Part shown: one piece after another, positions 22,660-34,204 of the stretch
Layout: each line of letters opens with the position of its first letter
Position numbering within the stretch: position 1 is the first letter of the stretch
Source: Homalodisca vitripennis
Taxonomy: Eukaryota > Arthropoda > Insecta > Hemiptera > Cicadellidae
NCBI RefSeq assembly: GCF_021130785.1
Contig: NC_060207.1
Location: 105,994,001 to 106,058,000 of the forward strand
DNA length: 64,000 nucleotides
Reading direction: 5' to 3'
Program-made: the position numbers and the translations under genes
The notes under the pieces: model-generated
Databases searched by the model: none
What the model saw: only the letters and a program-made list of their open reading frames with translations
What the model was told of the DNA's origin: nothing

Positions 22660-22820
22660 AGTGCTGGTTTTAGCACTACTAGCGCCCTGGGCGAGATTTC
22701 TTCGGCGCCCCTAACTGCAATTCAATTACATAATACGAAAAAGGCTAACGGTGCCCCTTTTCGTCCGGCGCCCCTGGGCGGTCGCCCAACCGCGCCCTAC
22801 CCTAAAGCCGTTCCTGCACT
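22660..22820. mobile_element. GC-rich hAT-type MITE (161 bp)
   Basis: This short GC-rich island in AT-rich DNA has inverted ends: AGTGCTGGTTTTAG at the left, and AGTGCAGGAACGGCTTTAG on the opposite strand at the right. Subterminal inverted blocks contain GCGCCCTGGGCG and GGCGCCCCTGGGCG. Ends of the CAGTG/CAGGG-with-TTTAG kind are known from hAT non-autonomous elements. Flanks CGCTCAT and CATTATAC do not give a clean 8-bp duplication. It encodes nothing. Confidence 0.55.
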
Positions 22821-22973
22821 CATTATACATTCTTCTATTGTAATATAAAGAGCTAACATTTTGGCACACACATAATTTAGGCCCTAAATGTGTTCCACAA
22901 TTTAAAAGCTTCACACGGTGGAGACCGTGAGGTAACTGCTCCATAACTTAGACAAGAGTAACAAAAGTAACAA

Positions 22974-22975
<2 letters not shown>

Positions 22976-23042
<67 letters not shown>
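22976..23042. repeat. (CA)n microsatellite
   Basis: An uninterrupted CA dinucleotide run of about 66 bp. Confidence 0.97.
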
Positions 23043-23047
<5 letters not shown>

Positions 23048-23720
23048 CTGTCATATTTATCAAATTATATTCTTAACTACATTAAAAACTTTTTTTAGTG
23101 TTTGAAATTTTAAATTTACAAATTAAAAATCGGTTAAACCAACTACAAATGAGACATAAAATTTGCATAGTAAAATATTTTCATAATAGTGTCGTGGTTT
23201 GATTTATTTAAGGTTTATTTAAGACAACACTACATCATTATTAGACAATACGCATTTATAGAATACAGTAATAATAAAACGTATATCAAGTCTTTGTCTT
23301 ATATTACGTCTTATGTATGTATATTCTTTATATTGAATATTAAATTAATGTATTGTGACTTTACACATTCCTTTGTTTTGAAATAAATTAATGTGTAACT
23401 TTTTAATATTTAATTTTTTGTTTGAATCTTAATTTAAATATTGTTGCGAGTGCTCCTTCTACATAAATAAAGGGTCCAGGGGAAGAACCTACTCAGTCCA
23501 CAAATAAAGAGATTGAAAATATGTTACTCAAGGGTAAGACATGTTCGGTCCTCTCCACACTGGGATATAGCCTGTTGAGACCCGTTTTTTTATGGCAGCA
23601 CAGAAGTCGGCCTTCTTGTTGTTTCTACTGTTGTCAGCTGAAACGTGGTGTGTTATTATAGCGCGTTTTATTTTTGTGTTAGTTCTGTGAATTGTGAGTT
23701 CATGTGTAACATAAAGTGAA
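23043..23720. other. AT-rich non-coding, possible upstream part of pseudogene
   Basis: No gene was seen. The last ~150 bases before 23721 may be the former leader of the shattered gene that follows. Confidence 0.35.
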
Positions 23721-24390
23721 ATGATGTATTCTTATTCATCTGAAGAAGAAAGAAATGTTTCTGTTCGGGTCAAACCTCCTGCTACAAAGAAGAGACGTAA
23801 AATACGGACGTTTAAAAGAGGTTGTAATGAGGTTACAACTGCAGTCATTTGAGACAGGGAAAGATTGAAGTTCCAAAAAGAAGTATTTTGATTGTGTTGG
23901 TCCACATAAAAAGGATATTGTTCAACGAATGAACCAGTTAGATTTAAATGATCATACTACTTGCTAAAATGTCATACTTATCAGGTCAAATATCGGTGAT
24001 CCCAGTACATAAGAGACTACCACAAAATGAGGAGGACGAAGCAACATTTGTAGATGCAGATTTAGCTTACAGAGTTAGGTATGTGGTTAGTATTGAAGGA
24101 CCCATTGAGTTAAATATGTGCAAAAAGCTGTTATGATGTTACATGGAATTTGAAGAGGAAAAGTGGACCATATTTTAATGTCATTAAAACAGACGGGTCG
24201 TGCACTAATACACAAAAGGGTTGAACATGGAAATAACCCACACGCCCATTCAGAGCAATCAAGGAGCTTGTTCGTAAACATACTAAAAGCCTATAAAGTA
24301 GAGAGAGCCAATATAGTTTAAAGGACAAAACAAAGAAATACTTACCTGAAGATTTAAATGTAAGAAAATAAGAAGACATCTACAAATCAA
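23721..24390 (+). pseudogene. Shattered transposon-like gene fragment
   Basis: From an ATG at 23721 a highly charged segment runs (YSYSSEEERN, then KKRRKIRTFKRG). It then breaks into several frames with stops. Downstream pieces still read as protein: ADLAYRVRYVVSIEGP (in the frame open at 23948-24136), then in another frame LHGI..RGKVDHILMSLKQTGRAL followed by GNNPHAHSEQ, and in a further frame KKYLPEDLNVRK. The order (a short GI..GRVD helix, a N-x-P-H box, then YLPEDLNV) resembles the N-terminal half of a multi-copy insect protein family that I recall as transposon-associated but cannot name. At least three frame changes and several stops make it non-functional. Family assignment is from memory and by eye. 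Confidence 0.4.
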
Positions 24391-27300
24391 AGGCAACATG
24401 TGAGAGCGTTCGTTGTGTTATCACCTTCTTAGTAAAATGTGATTTTTCCTTATTTTTGTTCTCGATACCGGTACTATCGTTTTATTATTGAATAGTAATA
24501 TATCGCTTTTAGTAATTTTTTTATTTATAATACTTGACGCTTTCTCTAATTTCTCTTTCTAATTGTTACATTTTGTTTTATTTTTATATTGATTTTTAAA
24601 ATCTTTAAAATTATATTGGATTATAAAAAAGAAATAAACAAAAATTAATAATACGTATTTCAACATATTTCAAATGTTTCTGATTGCGTATGGTTTGTAA
24701 TGTTACTTTATCATTTAATTTTAACATATTTACATCGTATACATCCCAGGTTATATTAATGATCAAGTAAGTATTCACCATTAATGAGATCCCCTATTTG
24801 TATATAATAGTTACCTTCAACATACGATACTGATTATTCAATAGTTCAAAATTAGACAAAAATAAGATTAAACCTTTGGGTCTTTAAACGTTAGGTATAG
24901 TTACACTACACTATGTTACTTTCATGTTCACTAGTATATGTTAAAAATAAAGAAAAAGAAATGTTTACGTACAGAAGGTAATGTTCGGGAGAGTGAAAAT
25001 CAGCTGACTTAGCTACGAGGAAAACGGAGACTTTGGCAGATTTCAGGTGTATTGGAGAGTAAGTAGCCAATTACCATACAGAGTGATGGAAACAACATTT
25101 CTTGAAATGTCTCAGATTCAACGAATACATTGTTTTGTACACAACAAACAATTCGTTGAAACAATCCAATGTTTCGTTCCTTTAAAAATAGAGGTTTAAC
25201 TTTATACAATAAAGAAGAACGTCTTTCCTTATCCAAGTGGATTGTGCTTATTGCTTTGTCTCGCTGTTTCCTTAAACAATAAAATAGGTGATTTAGAAAA
25301 ACTCTTTATTACGTTGCAATATTTTCACAATTACAACAAGTAGAATATTAAATATATTTAAAGTTACAGTGAATCACTCCAGTGTGAGACGACTGAGTTA
25401 TAATATGCTGTAATTAACAACTGGTAGCAACTGTGACCATCTCTACCGGTCCGACTACGTCGGACTTGTGTTTGCTTCGGTCACTAGATGATCTTTACTT
25501 TTGAGTTTTATCGAATATTAGATTCTATTTTTATATAAAATTATTCTCAATGAAAAGAATATTTTTTTTTGGGAAGAGCCTCCAAATTATATTTTTTTTT
25601 TGTGATTTACAATGAACTTTTAGTTTCCGCCTTCACAACGGCTAAGCCTGGATAACAAATATGTACTGATATTAGCCTTCAGATCACTTTTGAGTATGTG
25701 ACCGTTAACGATTGTCATGTGTGTGTTTCCAAACAGTTCTACAGAAATAATGTCTTAAATTTCCTTTTTGCAGCCTCCTTTCTGAATAGTGTTGGATCAT
25801 TTAGTTAGTTGGAGGTGTAATATTGAGTGAAGATGGCTTCAAAGATTTGATTTGAAAAATTTTCGGGTTTGGTAAAATATATTTCTTTCACGCTTTAATA
25901 TACATACATATATTTTAAACTCCCGGGTCGTGTTGCCAGATGGTAAAAATAGGTTTCCCTTCCTTTATTCCTCTTTTATTCTGTAAAAATTGTTTGAGAC
26001 ACAGCTGATAGTTTGTTAATACTGAAAAATAGAAATGAATACGATTAATGACTAACACGGTTAACAGTAGCCAATTAAAACTAATTTTATCAATAATCAA
26101 TCATAATCATATAAAAGACTAAAATATCTATACAAACACAAACGGTCATCTCACTATCGACGTGTGTCACGTAGAATATTTCGCTACTATCTGAATTATT
26201 GACGTTTGTCGCACTGTATGAAGTGCAGGCCACTAAAGATGCCAGAGTATGGTTAAACTAAACAAACAATTAAAAAAAGTAATAGTATAATATTTTTATA
26301 TGGTATTCTTTTAATCCAACATTTAAATTTTTAAATAGGACATTTAAGTAAATTGTACATTTAAAAGTATAATTTCATTACTAAATTATTATTTTTTGTC
26401 AATACATCATTTTTATAAATGCATAAGGTTCGTCATTGAACAACGTGTTGGGTGTCAAAAATAGTTATATGTATCTCGTTGAATGATGTACAATAATGGT
26501 TTTAAAAACAGGCATTAAATATTACAATAATTCTTAAAATAGAAAATGTTTGAATATTTAATTTTGATATATGGTCTCTAAATCTGGACGATTAATAACT
26601 ATGAAAATAGAGGCTCGAGATAATTCAGTATTTTAGTAATTTATTATTATGACCAGCTATACTAATACTATTGAGTATACGAGTGTGTTTATGGTATATA
26701 ATAAATCTAATCATGCCAGTTTTAGTTAAAATGAATTAAATACTCTGTTATTGTTTATCAGAACAGTAAGACGTTAGTGTAGAGCCTATACTTTTCAAAC
26801 CTTTGTACGGCTCCTATGACAAACTATATGAGATACTAGTATCCATATTATGGCAAAACGTATTGTAAGAGTTATCTAAATTAAAATACTTAGGAATAAA
26901 TATCTTGGTCACAAAATGTTATTCTTTTAATATATTTTATCAAATTTTGCTTTCAATTATTGGTACTAAACAATGTTACATGTTAAAGAAAAGCACGAGA
27001 AACAATAAAGGTTCTACAGAAAGAAACAATATCTTACAATAAACCATTGTTTGTGATTATGTTGCAAATGACGTTAAAAATGGAAGAACAAAATACACCA
27101 TTACTTTAACTCGCAATTCTCAAGAATACGTACTGGCCAGGTTGGGTGTTACGGGGTAGTTTTATATGTAACAAGATTGTTATTAAATAACGATTTTGAA
27201 ATGGAGATAGGTGGTTAAACTGAGTTAACATGATGTTTATTAAATATTTTTAAACTTGTTCTTAGAATTTGGAATTGTAGTTTTGGATATAAGAAACGTG

Positions 27301-28165
27301 GATAGGATCAAATGCATGAGTTTGATATATACCCAAACGAGAAAGAACGCTTAACGAATGGAGTTTGTGATACTGTCAAAATAGAATTAATTTGTTATTC
27401 TGCCTTTCAGTGTAGAAAATATGCAACATTTTGATCGCAGGTTTTCAGTTTACTATTGACTGCAATTGCAAATGGTATTTGTATTTCAAGCAAGGTTTCT
27501 TAACATTGCTGTATGAATATGGAATTTTGGCTCGTATTTTACAACTGTTGCAACGCCAACAATATTTTATAAGCATTTTTGACATTTTTTGAGTGAGCGT
27601 ATAACCACAAAAACTATGTTATGATGCTTTACTAAAAAAAAAATATTAATTTGTATTGTTACTTTATCTCCATTCTAGCGGGATGGACCCTAAATAAGTT
27701 CCGAGCCACTTTGATTCTTCTCAGTCTTTGAGAATATGTGAATATTTCAGGAGTGCATCAGAACAGAATGGATTTGTATATAATTGGTTTTTAAGTTTTT
27801 AAACAAGACGTAAAACTCTATCTGATCGTTACTCCCCGGTAGTGTTCACTTCTTGCTTGTTTACAAATTCCAGTTGAACCTACACTGGGTATAGCAATTA
27901 TGCGACTTGTCACATACATCTGGTAGTCTTATGGATGTCCAGGAGTGCTCACCTTCAATCACAAATGTCGAGCTATTGGGATAACAGGATTGATTGATAG
28001 GTTCACTTAACTGCGCAGGATAAATGGTGGAATGAGCAACAGTGTTGCTAGTCTTAACATGATAGGTACTGTCGTCACCCTACTCCCTTTGACTGAAAAA
28101 TACTGAAAAGGAACCTCTTATTCTTTTAAGGAGACATGATTGAAATATAGGGATCCCTACTCTTA

Positions 28166-28167
<2 letters not shown>
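24391..28167. other. AT-rich non-coding
   Basis: This is the longest stretch without a recognisable element in the first half. The frames are short and motif-free. The only structure noted is a nested hairpin at 25430-25485. Confidence 0.4.
25430..25488. other. Nested GC-rich hairpin
   Basis: A perfect inner stem GTCCGAC-TAC-GTCGGAC (25449-25465) lies inside an outer GTGACC/GGTCAC pair. It stands out against AT-rich surroundings. It could be a transposon end, a structured RNA or a replication-slippage product; nothing decides. Confidence 0.5.

Positions 28168-28208
<41 letters not shown>
28168..28208. repeat. (TA)n microsatellite
   Basis: A run of TA dinucleotides about 40 bp long. Confidence 0.95.
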
Positions 28209-28211
<3 letters not shown>

Positions 28212-29338
28212 GGCGGGTCCTATTCCTAACCTTACCTATCCTGAATATCCCATGACTCAGGAATTAAACAAGTAAAACTCAGCTTTATTTCATAAGTAAA
28301 CAAAAATATGTAAAAAATGAAAATAACATTGTAATTCAGAACCAGGGTTTTAAGAACGTGGATACTCCACTTACTGATTTCATATTCTTCATTAGATTGA
28401 ATCCATTGAATCCGTACACTCCATTGCCTAAATAATATCTTGGTATTATCTTCAGAGATAAACAAACTACCTACTTGTATTGTATAGGATATTTCGCAAA
28501 TTCCAGATAGTATATTTTGAACCCAAACTATTGATAAACACATTACGCTGTCTTAAACTGCTCAGTTGGGAAGGTAGTAAGAAATTAAGATAGGAATATT
28601 GATTAGAAATACAATATAATAAATAATCCTTACATAACATAAACTAGACAGCTAAACGTATCAAAGGACGCTAACCAGGTGTTTTATATTGCAGTATAGT
28701 ATATTTGCGTGCTCTAAAAAGATCTGAGGACTGGGTGACGTCTCATACCAAATATATTATACATAGTTTGCTTGTAGCTGAAAAGCTAGATCAAATATTG
28801 TAAGGTAACGTTTCCTCCAGGAGAAAAAATCTTTGCTTGGAATGAAATAGTTCTATTACAATACTGGTAAAACGCGAGAATTTAATGTACAACAGATACT
28901 ATTGGAATCTGAAAAACGAACTACGTAGTAGTTTATTATTATACTCCGTAGGTGTTATAAGAGTTTTCTACAATTACAACACAACAAATTTGTAAGCACT
29001 ATGTGGTATGAGAATGTGGTAACAACGGTTTGTCATTGATACTATTCAAATATAGTTACAAACTTAAAAATCAAAAATCGTTGAGGTTTGTTATACCACA
29101 AATATATAATGTACACTTGCTCATCTTACACGATATCCTACGAAATCCTTGACATACGTTAGCTACATAAATAACATACAGACTAACTAGAATTCCCTGA
29201 TTGTTGTGGCTAAAGGAACTCCTTATCAGTAAGTGGTCGAATATGTGCTAATTAAGCAATTTAAAAGATTATAACCATTGAAAGTACTAAGGATCAGATA
29301 AATAACTACAAACCAATTTTTAATATTTATCATATTAG
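28209..29338. other. AT-rich non-coding
   Basis: No gene or repeat was recognised. A 103-codon minus-strand frame (28232-28543) has a hydrophobic, Phe/Ile-rich middle but no family resemblance. Confidence 0.35.
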
Positions 29339-29684
29339 GATGAAATGAAATGAAATATTTCTTTATTTGAGGCGAAATTAGGGCCAAATGGCCCTTTCTT
29401 ACATTTAACCTCATATAGTAGCTATAACAAATATTCTTATTTTTTTAAATAACAATAAAACTAAATATTTTGCTGTAAACATTTTAAATATGAATAACAC
29501 AAAGTACAACTTTATTGAAGAATATAAACTAAAAAATATATAATGATTAAAAAGGTATATAAACTTATTTTTAAACACATACTCAAACAAAAATAATAAC
29601 ATATCCTTGTATATAATGAATATTACAAACACACTACCCTCACACATACACTACTCATGCCAGTGCAACCGCAGCGAAAGAGAC

Positions 29685-32090
29685 CTATGCCGACCCCGCT
29701 TCAACCATCTGCCCCAGATAGTGCTCCCTCAGCGACGCCACGAACCGAGGACGACTCTCTAAGGATGTTATGGTACGAGGAAGGGAATTCCACAGACGAC
29801 ATGCCGTTACTACAAAAGACTTGTCATATACAGTAGTTCTGTGCAACGGCATGCGGAGCACAGACGAACCAAAGCGAGTTCTACCCACACCACTTTTAGA
29901 GACAAATTGGAAATCGTTTAAGAAATAATTTGGAAAGCCAGAATTTAAAATTGAATGGACCAATGTTAATATTTTTATTGATCTCAGGTCATTTAACTTC
30001 AAGATCTTGGAGTTAATATAATAGGGCATTATATGCTCATCCCTCCTGAGATCAAATGCATATCTCATACAATAATTGTGGGTTCTCTAGAGTTTTTCAC
30101 CCAAAGCCACAGTCATGTCGTTCATCACACTGTTACAGTAAGAAAAATGAGGCAGTATGAGTACTTATCCAACAACAGTTTTATGTGAAGCGGCAAAACC
30201 CTCTGCAGTTTTTTCAGGGAATTTATTGATGCAAAAACTTTCTTACAAGTCTCTGTCACTGCATCAGTCCAGCTAAGAGTACAATTTATTGTCAGTCCTA
30301 AGTTCTTAACTTTATCGTAATAAGGTAGTACAGTTCCATTCACAGTAACGTTACGTATAGATGTAAAATCGATCAAAGATCGAGAGCGGTAATTAGAAAT
30401 CACAATTGGTGTAGTTTTTTCGTGGTTTAGTTTAAGTCCATGTTTACGAGTCCAGTCCAGTACATTTTTTTTTATATCAGAGTTGATCATGGTAATGCCA
30501 TCATCGATTTGGTGTGTGTTAACGTGGACATATATCTGGAGGTCATCAGCATACATGTGGGACTTGCAGTGTACCAGTACCGTGCTCAAGTCATTAACGT
30601 ACAACACAAACAAGAGAGGACCAAGTATGGAACCCTGTGGAACACCACACTCAACTCTCAGCCAGTCGGATGTTACGTCACCTACCTGTACACACTGCCT
30701 TCTGCCAGACAGATAAGACCTCAGTCATTTCAGGACATTTTCTGAAAAACAAATGATTCTCAATTTTGCCAATAGTGGTCGGTAGTTTACACAATCAAAA
30801 GCCTTTGAGGAATCAAACAGTGTCAGAATTATGCTTAGTTTTTGGTCCATTGCGAATCGTATATCGTCAGAGACTCTCAGCAAAGCAGTTTCAGTACTAT
30901 GTCCTGGTCGAAATCCTGATTGTAAATCATTTAGAATGTTATTTCGTATTAAGTAATCAGTAATCTGGCAGTGCACAATTTTTTCGAGGCCTTTGGATAG
31001 AGCAGGCAGAATACTAATGGGTCTAAAGTCTTGGCAAGATGTTGGAACTGAGGTCTTGTTCAATGGGCGGACAATAGCAGACTTCCAAAGTGAAGGGAAG
31101 ATACCTTGTATCACTGACATGTTGAAAATGTATGTGATTATTGGGAGAGTTGCAAAAAAAATGTTTTTTATTAATTGGATTTTAATGCCGTCAGACCCTT
31201 CAGCATTACTGCCAATACGGCGAATGGCTTTCAAAACATCTGATTGTGTTACAGGTTTGAAAGTAAATTTTTCATGATCGTGCCGATTGATAGGTATATT
31301 TAGAAGTTCATTAACATAATCCGAAACTTGGTTTGTATTGACAGTCTGACAACAAGAAACAAAATAGTTATTAAGATCATTCAAGGGTAATTGGATCAGA
31401 GGAGAAGCGCGGTCTTTGCACAAACCAAGTTTCCTAACATTGCGCCACAGATCACTAGATGTCTGTTTCTTTTCAAACAGTTTACGTGTGTATCTCAGTC
31501 TGAAATTTCGTAGAAGTTGTTTGACTCTATTCCTAATTTGTCGATATTGAACCATTAAAACGGGGTCACGAGCTCGTCGAGCTCTCCTATACAGGGAATC
31601 ACGTTGAGCCATCAAGCTAAGAATTTCACACGTGATCCAAGGCACTGGGCGCCGCTTTGTTATACGTTTGGTAACAATTGGTGCATGTTTATCGTATAGC
31701 CCCAGAATGGTGGTGTTAAATGGTTCAACCATGTCATCGACAGATTGCAATGTCTGTAGATTCTGCTATGGGGACGAATAAACATCATACATAAAAGAGG
31801 CTTCGTCCATGTTTTTAAAATCTCTGTATTTAATAAATTTTATTTTTGGCTTTGGAACTTTGACCTTGATAACACAGTACACAAAATCGTGACGTGAAAA
31901 TTAATCTTATGTGTATAAAATACATAGTTATATCTAAACGAATGTTCTCCATCAAGCTAAGAATTTCACACGTGATCCAAGGCACTGGGCGCCGCTTTGT
32001 TATACGTTTGGTAACAATTGGTGCATGTTTATCGTATAGCCCCAGAATGGTGGTGTTAAATGGTTCAACCATGTCATCGACAGATTGCAA
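29685..32090 (-). pseudogene. LINE ORF2 remnant (endonuclease end, RT, C-term)
   Basis: Reading the minus strand downward: the end of the endonuclease (SRHDFVYC, a degenerate SDH box), a TAG stop, then the linker beginning MQSVDDMVEPFN near 31750 and the RT domain down to 30725. RT landmarks are SDGIK, SGFRPGHSTETALL and the palm motif FDSSKAFD. A TGA at 30725-30727 replaces what is probably Trp. The same frame goes on with GVPQGSILGPLLF and the catalytic YADD box (residues 21-24 from 30613). A one-base shift near 30150 and a TAG near 30085 separate the C-terminal part, which has FDLRRDEHIMPYY and CRLWNSLP, as in CR1/L2-like LINEs. With two or more stops, a frameshift and no N-terminus it cannot make active protein. 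Confidence 0.88.
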
Positions 32091-32288
32091 TGTCTGTAGA
32101 TTCTGCTATGGGGACGAATAAACATCATACATAAAAGAGGCTTCGTCCATGTTTTTAAAATCTCTGTATTTAATAAATTTTATTTTTGGCTTTGGAACTT
32201 TGACCTTGATAACACAGTACACAAAATCGTGACGTGAAAATTAATCTTATGTGTATAAAATACATAGTTATATCTAAACGAATGTTCT
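31609..32288. repeat. Tandem duplication of 340 bp in LINE
   Basis: The unit at 31609-31948 repeats at 31949-32288 with no difference seen by eye. It covers the end of the endonuclease domain and the linker to RT. The outer edge of the second unit is where LINE similarity seems to end. Confidence 0.95.
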
Positions 32289-34204
32289 CAAGTGTTGAAA
32301 CGCTCGTTATTCAATATGATGCAACATTAGTCTACGTCCATGGTGTAGGTGGTTGCTCATTTGTTGCGCGTGATTTTGTTCTGGCTCGTCTCTTGCCTAC
32401 GATTTCCTTCCTATCTCGCTAGAAGGAAAAACTGCAGCAGGCTATATACGATACAAAGGCACTACAGTAATTGTTTTGGAAATGTAAAAACAATTCGGCC
32501 AAATAAATAATTGATAACAGTACAAGTCTAGGCTTTATTTTTCTCAAAAATTACAACAAACATCGACCTCCAATCTTATAATATCAGGTATATTCTTCGA
32601 TATACTGCTAGGTATAAAACCCAGAACCTGTAGGGCTAGCAAATTTTAATTTGTTTAAACTGTTGTTATATATAAACCTTCAGTATCAAAATCCCAAACA
32701 AGTTGCAACATGGTAAACAAATTTATCCTATAATTATCGCGGCTAAGATCGTTGAATGGTTTGGTACGTTGGCTGTTAAAATTTTAATAATACAATAAAA
32801 AAATAAAACACTTAATACTTGCATTTAAAAGAACCTAAAAGCTAAATAATAACTTTATTTAAGAAAAAGAAAATTACTCATAGAAAATTCCATCTACATT
32901 TTGAAAGAAGTACCAAACACATGTATTAGACGATTAATTCTATACTTTACCCCTTATTACAGACCTTATAAATATAATGGTAAATGTTTTATAACCAAAG
33001 CAAGGAAAATTTCAAATTTAGAAATTAACATTACATTAATTGGTACATTCGATAGTTGAATATTTACAGGTAAAATTGCATTGGCCAAGATGTTCATTGA
33101 ATGTATGTACAACACATTTTATGGAATTATGGATCATTAGTACAGGATATTAAATCTGCCTTTCTTGTGAAGTAATTCAATGATGTTACTTAATTCATAA
33201 GACCATTTTCCAAGAAAAGTATATCTTTTTATATATTTTTCACATGATCATGAAATTGTATTCTTTGTATCACATAATTACACTATAGTGTTTAAAATGA
33301 GGCACCGCCATCAAAAATTGTGTGGTATTGGCTTTGAATAATTTAATCTTGTACGAATAAAATTATTTTTAAGTTTCTTAATTTTAGTACAAATATTGCA
33401 ACCAGCTTATTTATATTTAAAAATTGTATTGTATTTTATTGTTTTGTGATTTACTCGTATGTTCTACATTCTCTCTTGTATTCTCTCGGATTTGACATTG
33501 GCTCCAGCATGGAAGAGACCCGGCGCGTTACTCCCAGGCTTTTGCGAGGTAGGTTATGGTCATCGGAAGAAAACAACGCCTCTGTAACCTATTCTGTCTT
33601 GTTGGTCCATATTATGATTCAGAGGAATCTGCTATTATATGGAACACTAATGTACACCAAACAGCATCTCACAACAATTCTGATAGAACAAATGGTGGTT
33701 TAAAAAAGTAGAATCTCCTCATTCAGCCCTGCCTCATAGCCCCAACAGGAATTTCACCTTGCCCCCAGAAGGGACATTACTTTGTTCATTACTATGAACA
33801 CTTTTCCTTTGTATCTGTGAGGTATATTATGGTCTAATAAATAAATCTTATTTTGTCTTGTTACTCCATGCCATGTCTCATGTGAAAGAATCCTGGTGAA
33901 AACTCATACACTTACCGCAGTAACTGTCAGGTAACTTATAGTAATTTGGAAAATTTAAAACTTGAAATCAGTCCACTCTCGTTATTTCAGGACAGTATTT
34001 AAATATTGACCCCTATTGGACGTTATTCCGTAGTTAAACACGAAAAGTGATATTTCCTAACAATTGTGAGTCAAGCAGTAGAAAACAGCATATCTTTAAT
34101 TTGCTTTGTATGGCTTCTCCAGATGTTTTATAAGTGAAATTTCCGAATTGGTGTCCTGAACAGGTCAGATATTTGTCCATTCCACAAGAAAACTTAAATG
34201 TGAC
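32289..34204. other. Non-coding with a diverged duplication
   Basis: No gene was seen. A direct duplication with a period near 277 bp links about 33505-33625 and 33780-33900: both have GAGGTA, then TTATGGTC, then TGTCTTGTT and TCCAT. Confidence 0.35.

Larger units (their letters stand above)
29339..32288 (-). mobile_element. 5'-truncated CR1/Jockey-like LINE
   Basis: This minus-strand non-LTR retrotransposon runs from a truncated endonuclease end (32288) to its tail (29339). The tail holds a GGGCCATTTGGCCC hairpin, AATAAA-like words and a terminal (ATTTC)n repeat, typical of LINEs that end in a microsatellite rather than poly(A). It keeps the end of the endonuclease, the RT and the C-terminal domain. 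A perfect 340-bp tandem duplication occupies its 5' end. I found no clear target-site duplication, so the 5' junction is inferred from the end of the duplication and of homology. Confidence 0.85.

Noticed and set aside
28232..28543. 103-codon minus-strand frame as a membrane protein
   Set aside because: The hydrophobic stretch is explained by AT-rich codons; nothing else supports a gene.
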